The notes under the pieces are model-generated. The model saw only the letters and a program-made list of their open reading frames with translations, made no database searches and was not told where the DNA came from. Below, piece by piece: positions 1 through 7,465 of a stretch of DNA of 42,909 bases. Origin of the DNA: Anaerolineae bacterium (lineage in GTDB: Bacteria; Chloroflexota; Anaerolineae; Aggregatilineales; J027); contig JAIOHL010000253.1 of assembly GCA_019913005.1 (NCBI GenBank), forward strand, positions 1 to 42,909, given 5' to 3'. The translations under genes were made by a program, and so were the position numbers. Numbering within the stretch: the stretch's first letter is position 1; the number at the start of each line of letters is the position of its first letter.

Positions 1-167
1 GCGATATGTTGGATGCTGGGGCGGATATTGTGACGGTCAAGGATTTGGCAGGCCATGCCAGTATTCAGACAACGGCGCGGTATGATCGGCGGGGACAGGA
101 ACGGCTTCAAAATGCGATGGAGCTGCTCAATACGCCCTATACGGGTCGAAAAGGCCCATTATCATAA
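1..167 (+). CDS. Tyrosine recombinase/integrase, C-terminal fragment (5' end outside window)
   Basis: Reading from base 3, the frame gives the C-terminal end of a site-specific tyrosine recombinase and stops with TAA at 165-167. The peptide contains LAGHASIQTTARYDRRG. In this family the His of the GH pair belongs to the catalytic set and the Tyr in ARYDR is the nucleophile that attacks DNA. About 55 residues are visible and the rest lies upstream of the window. The preceding DAGADIVTVKDLAG stretch is typical of the helix before the GH box. Nothing can be said about its substrate. A degenerate copy of the same C-terminus lies about 400 bases downstream, which points to a decaying mobile or integron-like region at this edge. 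Family assignment is secure; whether the whole gene is intact is unknown. Confidence 0.85.
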   Translation, partial: DMLDAGADIVTVKDLAGHASIQTTARYDRRGQERLQNAMELLNTPYTGRKGPLS

Positions 168-785
168 CCTAGTTTAACATAAATTGGGTCATAGATTTAT
201 GCCACCGCCGCAAACGTACCGCCCTGCCCTTGGCCTAATCCAAAGTTGCCGATGATGCAGCCGCCAACTGGGGAGGGCAAGATGGAGCGCAAGGCGACCC
301 ATCAAGGGGGTAGAATAGACGTTGCGGCCTTTTGTTTTCTATCACAGACAACCGCAAGCCTTATTTGTACGGCGCGGTTGCATCGAACCCCAAAACGGAG
401 CACATACATCGTGTCCACAGAAAATGGCGACTTTGTACCATTTTCAGGCCTACATCGCCTTGGGTTTCCAGCCAGTCTCCCAACGGCCAGTTTACTGCTG
501 GTGGACTACCAGATCGCTTTGAAATCGCTCGTGACGATGGTATATTCCAGTATCCAAACAACCGTGCGGTATGATCGGCAGGGCAGATCACAGGAACACC
601 CACAAGTACGTCATGGCAAGCTAAAGATCTTTAGCCCACTATGGGCACTCGGTTATGGGGTATGATTTATCAAGCTTAGGCACCTATTTTGATGGGGGTA
701 GCCGTCACAGTGTGCTTCTCAGTTACATCAACGCCATCCCTACCCCAACCCAATTGTTGATCGTTGTGAGATCATAAAACATTAT
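168..785. other. Gene-poor gap with recombinase debris
   Basis: Apart from the recombinase remnant near 530-665, I see no supported gene, RNA or convincing promoter here. The stretch from 666 to 785 precedes the P450 start and must hold its promoter. I could not pick out a good -35/-10 pair, and no copy of the CarH-type 11-bp repeat is visible in it. Confidence 0.5.
530..665 (+). pseudogene. Decayed duplicate of the tyrosine recombinase C-terminus
   Basis: An open frame running 246-665 ends with SSIQTTVRYDRQGRSQE, which matches the end of the recombinase at the window's left edge (SIQTTARYDRRGQE). The DNA match is also clear around 547-590. The GH box that should precede it has been lost, and the residues after the match are unrelated. 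The upstream part of this frame (246-530) has no recognisable domain. It may contain scrambled recombinase sequence, because GGRIDV at about 307-324 resembles a stretch often seen in integrases, but this is weak. I read it as a remnant, not a gene. Confidence 0.6.
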
Positions 786-2072
786 ATGAGCAGAATTCCT
801 CTACCCACCGCTTCGACATCCAGAAATGCACTCAAAGCATTATTAAAACGAAAAACTGTTCTTGCCGCATTGGAAGTTTTCCATGCAGAATTGGGGGACG
901 TGTTTCAGATTCCCCTACCGGGCTTTAATCCGATCATGCTGGCTGGGTCGGAGGCAAACCGATTTGTTTTAGTCGAACAACGAGACACATTACGCTGGCG
1001 CTTGGAGCAAGACCCGATTGTTCGACTGCTGCGACATGGGGTTTTGGTAGAAGATGGGGACTCTCACGATAATCTACGTCGTCAAATGAATCCAGCTTTA
1101 CACCGAACCAAACTGCAAGATTATGTGCGGCATATGTGCGACTGTACGAATTTTGTTTTGGCCCAATGGGATTCTTCGTCACCCCTAAATATTTCATTAG
1201 AAATACGTCGAATGGCCCTCTTGGTTCTAACAAAAACGCTCTTTGGAGTGGATTTTGAACCAGAAATGAACCGGCTGTGGCAACCCATTCTGCGTACCTT
1301 GCGCTATATTTCGCCCGGCTTGTGGGTGATATGGCCCAATATCCCTCGTCCCGGCTACCAAAAGGCATTCCGACAGCTTGATGAATACTTTCACCGTCTT
1401 ATTGCGTATCGTCGCGCTAACTCCACTGGGAGAGAGGATTTATTGAGCCTTTTAATTGCCTCAGGGATGTCGGATGATTTGATTCGAGATCAACTTCTCA
1501 CGATGATAATCGCTGGGCATGACACCAGTACGGCTCTCCTAAGTTGGACGTTGTATTTACTATCACGTCATCTGGATATTCAGGTAGAAGCTCAAGCAGA
1601 GGTTGACAGGGTATTAGGTTCAAATCCTCCGCATTATAGTTCGCTATCGGAGCTACACTATTTAGATCAGATTATCAATGAGACCCTACGTCTATACCCT
1701 CCAATTCATGCTGGTTTGCGGATTGCAGCAACAGATATTGAATTTGGTGAGTATTTTATTCCAAAAGGAACACGAGTGATGTATTCCATCTACCTTAGCC
1801 ATCGTGATGCACGATATTGGCCTGAGCCGAATGTATTTAGACCGGAGAGGTTTGCATCGGCTACTCGCCCACCTTATGTTTTTTTGCCATTTGGCGGCGG
1901 GCCACGTAATTGTATAGGAATGGCGTTTGCTCAGGTCGAAGCCAAAGTTGTGCTTGCACGCATTCTCCAGAAATTTGATTTGCACTTCACTGGCAAGCCT
2001 GTACGTCCCTATATGGGGGCAACACTTGAACCACGCCCCGCTGTCTGGCTAAACATTAAAGAACGAGTCTAG
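786..2072 (+). CDS. Cytochrome P450, probable carotenoid hydroxylase
   Basis: A complete 428-residue soluble bacterial P450. Visible landmarks are the I-helix oxygen-binding motif AGHDTST (243-249), the K-helix ExxR as ETLR (299-302), PERF (353-356) and the haem loop FGGGPRNCIG (369-378) with the thiolate ligand Cys376. It would use molecular oxygen and electrons from a ferredoxin or flavodoxin system, which is not encoded nearby. The neighbouring phytoene synthase, desaturase and lycopene cyclase suggest a carotenoid substrate. The Thermus enzyme CYP175A1, a beta-carotene 3-hydroxylase, is the obvious functional parallel. The hydroxyl so made would be the attachment point for the sugar added by the adjacent glycosyltransferase. 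The P450 stands alone on the plus strand and its stop codon overlaps that of the convergent glycosyltransferase. No clear ribosome binding site precedes the ATG. Family certain; substrate inferred. Confidence 0.9.
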   Translation: MSRIPLPTASTSRNALKALLKRKTVLAALEVFHAELGDVFQIPLPGFNPIMLAGSEANRFVLVEQRDTLRWRLEQDPIVRLLRHGVLVEDGDSHDNLRRQMNPALHRTKLQDYVRHMCDCTNFVLAQWDSSSPLNISLEIRRMALLVLTKTLFGVDFEPEMNRLWQPILRTLRYISPGLWVIWPNIPRPGYQKAFRQLDEYFHRLIAYRRANSTGREDLLSLLIASGMSDDLIRDQLLTMIIAGHDTSTALLSWTLYLLSRHLDIQVEAQAEVDRVLGSNPPHYSSLSELHYLDQIINETLRLYPPIHAGLRIAATDIEFGEYFIPKGTRVMYSIYLSHRDARYWPEPNVFRPERFASATRPPYVFLPFGGGPRNCIGMAFAQVEAKVVLARILQKFDLHFTGKPVRPYMGATLEPRPAVWLNIKERV

Positions 2073-3217
2073 GCCTTATAATAACGACCTTTCCACTGAA
2101 TTTCTTTTCCCCGACGGAGCAGGGCGTTTAACCCTAATGCCATCACACTCCAAGCAGCCAAAGGCGTGGTCATCACTTCTAAGAATGACCTTCTAAAATA
2201 GAGGTTTAGGCATCCTCGCAAAAAAGCTAGCCAGCCAATTTCTAGAAAGGGCAACCGCTTCCGAGGAGCGCTCAACAAATAAAAGAACGGCAAAACGAAA
2301 ATACAGGCGTAACCCCATGCAAAGAGTGGGCCGAACCAAGCAGGGGGTTTTTTAGTTGCCGAAGTTTCGAGGCCCAACATGAGATTCTTAGAAAAACCGT
2401 CCCATACCTCATGAGTATTATGGTACATCCGGCAACTTAGCATAGATGTGCCATTCACCATTGCTGTTTTATATCCTCCTAAACGGACTTGTTTAGCCAA
2501 TGCAAAGTCATCTACGAGTTCATTAAAAATCGCTTGGTGACCGCCTATTGCATGATAGGCTTCGGCATTGACCAACAAATATTGCCCATTGGCAAGCGTG
2601 ATACTTGAACCATTTTGCTGAAGCGCATTTAGGTCAACAGCAATGAGCGGCAGGAAATCTAGGATGAATGAAACGACTATACGTTCACCCCAACTCTCCG
2701 TGATCTGCTTGGGGAAAGCGCTCAACAGCGCCGCACCCAACTTTTTAGCTTGTGCAATACCCTGTGCAACGCTGGTTGAAGTATGGACAGTATCTGCATC
2801 GGTAAATAACAACCATTCGCCCGTTGCCTGTTCTGCTAGGCGGTGACAAGCATAACTTTTACCATTCCATCCTTTGGGGGGTTCTTCTGTTCCATGCAGC
2901 ACCCTGACCTTCGGGTATTGAGTCGCCAGACTGTCCAACAATATCCCTGTTTCATCGGATGACAGATCGTTCAGCACAATAATTTCAAAATTTGGATAGG
3001 CTTGGCTTGCTAAGGATTCAATACAGGACACAATGTTACGGGCTTCATTCCGTGCTGGAACTAAAACACTTACCCGGGGCAGAGAACTGCTAGGGCTTGG
3101 TGTCAAGTGTTGAGCCTGTCGTAAATACCTGAGGTTGTGCCACAGTCTATAACTCATGAACCAAAGCAACGATAAGGCCGTAACATGGACTCCAATAGTC
3201 GTGTATTTTTTTGTCAT
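2069..3217 (-). CDS. Family 2 glycosyltransferase, CrtQ/CruC-like
   Basis: This 382-residue membrane-anchored GT2 enzyme would transfer a sugar from a nucleotide sugar to a lipid-like acceptor. An N-terminal hydrophobic segment (about 8-25) is followed by the GT-A fold: VLVPARNEARN (51-61), the DxD metal/nucleotide-sugar motif D140-A-D142, a GGH acceptor-region segment and a VDDFALAKQV segment. Hydrophobic stretches near the C-terminus (about 290-365) suggest further membrane helices. This arrangement matches the CrtQ (staphyloxanthin) and CruC type of carotenoid glycosyltransferases and also HpnB-like enzymes. Its start codon overlaps the stop of the upstream PlsY-family gene as ATGA (3214-3217), so the two are translationally coupled. 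Its stop shares CTAG (2069-2072) with the convergent P450. Context favours glycosylation of a hydroxycarotenoid; the sugar is unknown. Confidence 0.85.
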   Translation of the reverse strand: MTKKYTTIGVHVTALSLLWFMSYRLWHNLRYLRQAQHLTPSPSSSLPRVSVLVPARNEARNIVSCIESLASQAYPNFEIIVLNDLSSDETGILLDSLATQYPKVRVLHGTEEPPKGWNGKSYACHRLAEQATGEWLLFTDADTVHTSTSVAQGIAQAKKLGAALLSAFPKQITESWGERIVVSFILDFLPLIAVDLNALQQNGSSITLANGQYLLVNAEAYHAIGGHQAIFNELVDDFALAKQVRLGGYKTAMVNGTSMLSCRMYHNTHEVWDGFSKNLMLGLETSATKKPPAWFGPLFAWGYACIFVLPFFYLLSAPRKRLPFLEIGWLAFLRGCLNLYFRRSFLEVMTTPLAAWSVMALGLNALLRRGKEIQWKGRYYKA

Positions 3218-3813
3218 ATTTTGTGTTCCACAGGTTGATCCAGCGAAGGTTTCGACTGGGGCAAAAGAAGAAACACACTAATTTTGGCAAGGAGAATCAA
3301 CAATTGCATCAGCGCAAGTATCAGCATCCAAAATGGCTTTCCCCGTAAAATGAGGTAGGCGAACAAAGCGGCAGGGACGACAAAAGTCCGCAGTATATCA
3401 TTTTTGATTGTAAGCGAGGCCGCAATGGCTGCACCACCCATGACAAGGGGAATTTCGTACAGGGTTAACCCCGACCAAACCCCAAAAAAACTGGTGAGTG
3501 CCCGTCCTCCGCGAAATCCCAGAAAAATCGAAAATGCGTGACCGAGGCTTGGCATGAGGGCAATCCAAAGCAGTTGCTCTCCCGAAAAATCTAGTACCCA
3601 CCGTGCAATTGAAACAGGGATAAACGCTTTGAAGAAATCAAGAAGCAAGACACTAATGCCAAGCCGCCACCCTCCTACACGAAAAGCGTTTGCAGCACCG
3701 GGATTTCCATCTGCTACGGTACGAACATCAGTCTGAAAGAAAAGTACCCCCAACCAGACCGACCATGGAAATGCCCCCGATAGATAGGCAAGAATCAAAA
3801 GCGCGAGAAACAT
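3214..3813 (-). CDS. PlsY-family acyltransferase, possibly acylating a carotenoid glycoside
   Basis: A 199-residue integral membrane protein of the PlsY (acyl-phosphate:glycerol-3-phosphate acyltransferase) family. It shows the three family motifs: an N-terminal SGAFPWSVWLG segment, GNPGAANAFRVGG, and GHAFSIFLGFRGGRALTSFFG split by short hydrophobic helices. Canonical PlsY transfers an acyl chain from acyl-phosphate to glycerol-3-phosphate at the inner membrane face. Here it sits between a CarH-like photoregulator (17 bases upstream) and a carotenoid-type glycosyltransferase (4-base overlap) in one leftward transcription unit. That placement is hard to explain for a housekeeping enzyme. I infer that it may be a paralogue that acylates the glycosylated carotenoid, replacing the unrelated CruD/CrtO-type acyltransferases. 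An ordinary PlsY caught in the operon is the alternative. Confidence 0.8.
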   Translation of the reverse strand: MFLALLILAYLSGAFPWSVWLGVLFFQTDVRTVADGNPGAANAFRVGGWRLGISVLLLDFFKAFIPVSIARWVLDFSGEQLLWIALMPSLGHAFSIFLGFRGGRALTSFFGVWSGLTLYEIPLVMGGAAIAASLTIKNDILRTFVVPAALFAYLILRGKPFWMLILALMQLLILLAKISVFLLLPQSKPSLDQPVEHKI

Positions 3814-3830
3814 CGTCTGGTAATCACCCC

Positions 3831-4793
3831 TTAACGAATCAATGGTTTGAACTTATGCAATATATGGTCAAGTGTTTCAACGCCGTCTTGCAGGGTTTTG
3901 CCCAAAAATACACCGGGTACATGGGATACCAGTTCTGGTTTTTCCAAAAATATGCGCCCACCATAACTAACGAGTGGCTGATTCGTTTCTGCTGCTTTGG
4001 GTAACCAATTGGGCCAGTCAGTTAAAGCATGGGCTGTTTCTTCGCTCATCGCTACAAAGACGAGGGCCATAGCTTTTACGGCGTCTACAAATGATCCTAA
4101 ATCAGCGAGCGGCATAGTCTGTCCTAAATAGACGACGGGCCAACGCAACCGTCGTAATAGAACTGCCAACATCAAAAGACTGCCTTCATGGAGTTCCCCC
4201 GGGGCACAGGCCAGCACCACTGGATTGACTTGGTAGGCAGGTGGCCCGATTCTCATCCATAATATGAGGCGTTGGCGAAGAAAATGTGTTGCAAAATGCT
4301 CGGTAGCTATACCTATTTGCCCCTCGGCCCACGCCTCACCGATGTCATAAAAAGTTGGGCCAATGACCTCTAAAATCAGGATTTCGACAGAAAGGAGGAT
4401 GAGCGCTTCCTCTAGCACTTGGTTCGCCCCATCTAGATCATGACGACACAGTAAATCAAACAGCCGTTGGCGAAACATGGTGGGTACCTCCCCACGACTG
4501 ACTGTTGGTGTGTGGGATGGCGGCAAGATGTGATCATGATGAGGTTGTTGCAGCGCCCGTATCGCTTGGCTAATTTGCATACCTTCATCCACCCGCTGCT
4601 TAACCCATTCCAGTCGCATAACCTCTTGATGCGAGAAGAGACGATGACCACCGGATGTCCGCGTAGATTTTGGAAAATCATAGCGGCGCTCCCATACACG
4701 CAACGTGGTTTCTGGGATTTGGGTCATACGTGAAACCGCGCCGATGTTAAAGAGAGGTTCGTCATCGGATGTGAACTCAGGGGGTCGTAACAT
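3831..4793 (-). CDS. carH: CarH/LitR-like MerR-family photoregulator with a B12-binding domain
   Basis: A repressor of the CarH/CarA/LitR type, in which adenosylcobalamin in the dark drives DNA binding and light releases it. The N-terminal MerR helix-turn-helix (about 15-70) includes TLRVWERRYDFP and SGGHRLFS. The C-terminal half has the four-helix cap motif Wx9EH (W155, E165, H166) that packs over the adenosyl group, then the cobalamin segment E200-L-H202, where His202 is the expected lower ligand, then a Ser near 250 and G278-G279. The canonical glycine after ExHxx is displaced here (ELHEGS). I start at the ATG at 4793 because AAAGGA (4800-4805 on the plus strand) is 6 bases away, whereas the upstream ATG at 4799 abuts it directly. 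It heads the unit with the PlsY-like and glycosyltransferase genes and faces crtB across a shared control region. Confidence 0.88.
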   Translation of the reverse strand: MLRPPEFTSDDEPLFNIGAVSRMTQIPETTLRVWERRYDFPKSTRTSGGHRLFSHQEVMRLEWVKQRVDEGMQISQAIRALQQPHHDHILPPSHTPTVSRGEVPTMFRQRLFDLLCRHDLDGANQVLEEALILLSVEILILEVIGPTFYDIGEAWAEGQIGIATEHFATHFLRQRLILWMRIGPPAYQVNPVVLACAPGELHEGSLLMLAVLLRRLRWPVVYLGQTMPLADLGSFVDAVKAMALVFVAMSEETAHALTDWPNWLPKAAETNQPLVSYGGRIFLEKPELVSHVPGVFLGKTLQDGVETLDHILHKFKPLIR

Positions 4794-4816
4794 CTTCATT
4801 CCTTTGTTTTTAGCTC

Positions 4817-4845
4817 AGTATATAAGAAAATACTCATTTTGTCCA
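4817..4845 (-). promoter_or_regulatory. Sigma70-type promoter of the carH unit
   Basis: Read on the minus strand, TGGACA (4845-4840) and TATACT (4822-4817) are separated by exactly 17 bases, about 20 bases upstream of the carH ribosome binding site. It points away from the crtB promoter and lies next to the direct-repeat operator, so autoregulation is plausible. Confidence 0.7.
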
Positions 4846-4848
4846 ATT

Positions 4849-4881
4849 TATCTCTACATTAGTTTGACAAATATGATACAT
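4849..4881 (+). promoter_or_regulatory. CarH-type operator: tandem 11-bp direct repeats
   Basis: Three consecutive 11-bp blocks begin at 4849, 4860 and 4871, each with ACA at positions 8-10. The first two (TATCTCTACAT, TAGTTTGACAA) fit the consensus nAnnTnnACAn reported for the Thermus CarH operator at every fixed position. The third (ATATGATACAT) keeps ACA but lacks the A and T. The second block contains the -35 hexamer of the crtB promoter, so a bound CarH tetramer would exclude RNA polymerase in the dark. Confidence 0.75.
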
Positions 4882-4892
4882 TATTTTATGAT
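4864..4892 (+). promoter_or_regulatory. Sigma70-type promoter of crtB-crtI-crtY
   Basis: TTGACA (4864-4869), a 17-base spacer and TATGAT (4887-4892) make a near-consensus promoter. Transcription should begin near 4899, which rules out the GTG at 4893 as the crtB start and supports the ATG at 4926 with GGGAGG at 4914-4919. The -35 box lies inside the direct-repeat operator. Confidence 0.85.
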
Positions 4893-4925
4893 GTGTCTAA
4901 GTTTATTCTACATGGGAGGACGGCA

Positions 4926-5912
4926 ATGGGTGTCGAACTGGCGATATGGGAGTCTCGGTTACTTTCCTTAGCCCATGAGGCACTTACCAGCCCCACAGTT
5001 GATGCACACATTCGGGTTGAAGCTGATGCGCTTGCTACGGCATATGCCTATTGTGCCCGCATTACCCGAACCAATAGCAACACCTTCTATATGGCTTCTC
5101 AGTTTCTGCCAAAACACAAACGTATTGCTGTCCAAGCCTTATACGCTTTCTGTCGCTGTACGGATGATTTGGTTGACGAAACACAAGGTTTAGCCCATGC
5201 GGATAAGGTTTTTTCTAATTGGCGGGCCCGTTTGAATAATTCATATCTTGCTGCCCATGACCCTGTTCCCCTTGCGTGGATGGATACCCAAACCCGGTAT
5301 CAGATTCCGAAAGGCTATGCAGATCAATTAATCGCTGGAGTCGCACGTGATCTAACCCCAAAACGCTACGAGTCCTTTGCAGATCTGGCCGAGTATTGTT
5401 ATGGGGTGGCCTCCACAGTTGGACTTATGTCTATGCACATCATTGGTTTTGAAAGCCAAGCAGCCCTGCCATATGCAGTTAAGCTTGGTATCGCGTTGCA
5501 GTTGACCAATATTCTCCGGGATGTTGGGGAAGATTGGCAGGCAGGCCGTTTGTATCTTCCCCTCGATGAATTAAATATGTTTGGATTAGATGAATCTGAT
5601 ATTGCCGATGGACAGGTGGATAATCGTTGGCGGGATTTTATGAAGTTTCAAATCAACCGGGTTCATCATCTATATGAAGAGGCACAGCCGGGTATTCGGC
5701 TCCTCAATACAGAGGGTCGGTTCGCAATTGCCGCTGCTGCAAACTTGTATCGCGCCATTTTGGATGATATTGAAACACACGACTACGATGTATTTCATCG
5801 TAGGGCACATATCGGTTTATGGGGGAAAGCCAGCCGCTTACCGGGTATATGGTGGAACAGTCGAGCCAATAATCTGAACCACCCAACATATCCCAATTAT
5901 AGGGACATTTAA
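4926..5912 (+). CDS. crtB: Phytoene synthase
   Basis: Condenses two geranylgeranyl diphosphates to phytoene, the first committed step of C40 carotenoid synthesis, at the inner face of the membrane. The 328-residue protein has both aspartate-rich metal-diphosphate motifs of squalene/phytoene synthases: DDLVD (80-84) after the family-typical ALYAFCRC, and D199-V-G-E-D203 within LTNILRDVGEDWQAGR. The YLPLDEL that follows is also characteristic. I start at the ATG at 4926, not the in-frame GTG at 4893. The GTG follows the -10 hexamer with no room for a transcript leader, whereas GGGAGG sits 6 bases before the ATG. It is the first gene of a tight three-gene unit, with crtI 24 bases downstream. Expression should be light-dependent through the CarH-type operator on its promoter. 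Confidence 0.95.
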   Translation: MGVELAIWESRLLSLAHEALTSPTVDAHIRVEADALATAYAYCARITRTNSNTFYMASQFLPKHKRIAVQALYAFCRCTDDLVDETQGLAHADKVFSNWRARLNNSYLAAHDPVPLAWMDTQTRYQIPKGYADQLIAGVARDLTPKRYESFADLAEYCYGVASTVGLMSMHIIGFESQAALPYAVKLGIALQLTNILRDVGEDWQAGRLYLPLDELNMFGLDESDIADGQVDNRWRDFMKFQINRVHHLYEEAQPGIRLLNTEGRFAIAAAANLYRAILDDIETHDYDVFHRRAHIGLWGKASRLPGIWWNSRANNLNHPTYPNYRDI

Positions 5913-5936
5913 CCAGAACTATCTCAGAGGAAATTC

Positions 5937-7460
5937 ATGTCTAGGATTATTGTCATTGGGAGTGGATTTGGCGGATTGGGCGCGGCGATTCGCTTGGCAG
6001 CCAGAGGTCATGAAGTTGAGATATTTGAAAAGCGTGACAAGCTCGGTGGTCGAGCCTATGTTTATGAAATTAACGGTTTCAAATTTGATGGCGGGCCTAC
6101 CGTCATTACCGCCCCCTTTATGTTCGATGACCTTTGGGCTACAGCAGGCAAGCGTCGTGAAGATTACTTTGATTTAGTGCCATGCAATCCGTATTATCGC
6201 ATTTTTGACCATACGGGGCGATGTTTTAATTACAACGGGGATGAAGCCTACATCCTTAATCAAATTGAATCATGGAATCCAGACGATAAAGCTGGCTACC
6301 AAAAATTTATGGGGACCACCAAGTCTATCTTCCAAAAGGGATTTGTCGAGCTTGCCGATAAGCCCTTTCTCCATTTCACAGATATGTTGAAAGTGGCGCC
6401 TGACCTTATCAAAATGCAATCCTATCGCAGTGTATATGGCTATGTAGCCCAGTTTATTCAAAATGATTTTTTGCGCAGGTGTTTTACTTTCCACCCGCTT
6501 CTGATCGGAGGTAATCCGTTCGACTCTCCTTCTATTTATGCCATGATTCACTATCTTGAACGTGAATGGGGCATTCATTATGCACGAGGTGGTACGGGTG
6601 CAATTGTTGAAGCGATGGGCAAGCTTTTTGGTGAGCTAGGCGGTAGAGTACACCTGAACGCTGATGTTGCTGAAATTCTTGTGGATGAAAAGCATGGACA
6701 TCGTGTACAGGGTATCCGTCTGGCTGACGGGACTGTCCATACAGCAGATCATATTGTTTCCAACGCGGACGTAGCATTTACTTATCGTAATTTGATTCCA
6801 GCCAAATACCGACGCATCTACACTGACCGCAAGCTCGAACGAATGAAATATAGCATGTCGCTTTTTGTTATTTACTTTGGCACCAAGCGACAGTACCGCG
6901 ATCAGGGCCTAGCACACCATAACATTATCCTGAGCGAGCGTTACAAGGCGTTGTTAAGTGATATCTTTGATAAACAGCACCTGCCAAACGATTTTTCACT
7001 CTATCTGCATATGCCGAGCCTGACTGATCCTTCGATTGCCCCAGCAGGGTGTGAGAGTTTTTACGTTTTGTCACCCGTTCCTCACCTTGGCGGTGATACC
7101 GATTGGGCGCAAATGGCAAAACCGTATCGAGATGCAATCATGCAATTTTTGGAGGAAAATTACCTGCCGGATTTGCAGGCGAATATCATCGCCGAGCATT
7201 ACATTGACCCGCTACATTTTCAGAATGTACTCAATAGCCATAAGGGAGCAGCCTTCTCTCTACAACCAGTTCTGACTCAATCCGCATGGTTCAGACCCCA
7301 CAATCGCTCGGAGGAGTTTGAGAATCTTTATTTCGTCGGTGCAGGCACCCATCCGGGCGCTGGGTTACCCGGCGTTTTGTCCTCTGCCATCATTGCAGAA
7401 AATCTGATCGGCGACCCTGTACCCTCACCATCCTCGCGGTTATCCCTTGTGAGTGTATAA
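5937..7460 (+). CDS. crtI: Phytoene desaturase
   Basis: FAD-dependent CrtI-type desaturase of 507 residues that converts phytoene stepwise toward lycopene. The N-terminal Rossmann motif GSGFGG (8-13) sits in [18 protein letters not shown]. It is followed by [11 protein letters not shown], where the acidic residue binds the ADP ribose, and FDGGPTVIT. Near the C-terminus, [19 protein letters not shown] is the conserved FAD-binding signature of the carotenoid desaturase/isomerase family. AGAGGA lies just upstream of the ATG. The gene lies between crtB and the lycopene cyclase, so lycopene is the expected product that the next enzyme cyclises. How many desaturation steps it performs cannot be read from sequence, though a cyclase partner makes the four-step lycopene outcome likely. 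Confidence 0.95.
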   Translation: MSRIIVIGSGFGGLGAAIRLAARGHEVEIFEKRDKLGGRAYVYEINGFKFDGGPTVITAPFMFDDLWATAGKRREDYFDLVPCNPYYRIFDHTGRCFNYNGDEAYILNQIESWNPDDKAGYQKFMGTTKSIFQKGFVELADKPFLHFTDMLKVAPDLIKMQSYRSVYGYVAQFIQNDFLRRCFTFHPLLIGGNPFDSPSIYAMIHYLEREWGIHYARGGTGAIVEAMGKLFGELGGRVHLNADVAEILVDEKHGHRVQGIRLADGTVHTADHIVSNADVAFTYRNLIPAKYRRIYTDRKLERMKYSMSLFVIYFGTKRQYRDQGLAHHNIILSERYKALLSDIFDKQHLPNDFSLYLHMPSLTDPSIAPAGCESFYVLSPVPHLGGDTDWAQMAKPYRDAIMQFLEENYLPDLQANIIAEHYIDPLHFQNVLNSHKGAAFSLQPVLTQSAWFRPHNRSEEFENLYFVGAGTHPGAGLPGVLSSAIIAENLIGDPVPSPSSRLSLVSV

Positions 7461-7465
7461 TCCAT

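Noticed and set aside
246-529. Open frame of the 139-codon stretch 246-665 as a functional gene
   Set aside because: Only its end matches anything (a damaged recombinase C-terminus); the rest has no domain and no ribosome site, so I keep it as debris.
666-785. CarH-type operator upstream of the P450
   Set aside because: I looked for nAnnTnnACAn with 11-base periodicity and found no copy, so direct CarH control of the P450 is not supported by sequence.
3690-4004. 104-codon plus-strand frame across the PlsY/CarH junction
   Set aside because: Antisense to two well-supported genes; the amino acid pattern is that of reversed coding sequence.
4893-4925. GTG start giving crtB 11 extra residues
   Set aside because: It directly follows the -10 hexamer of the promoter; the ATG at 4926 has a well-spaced GGGAGG.
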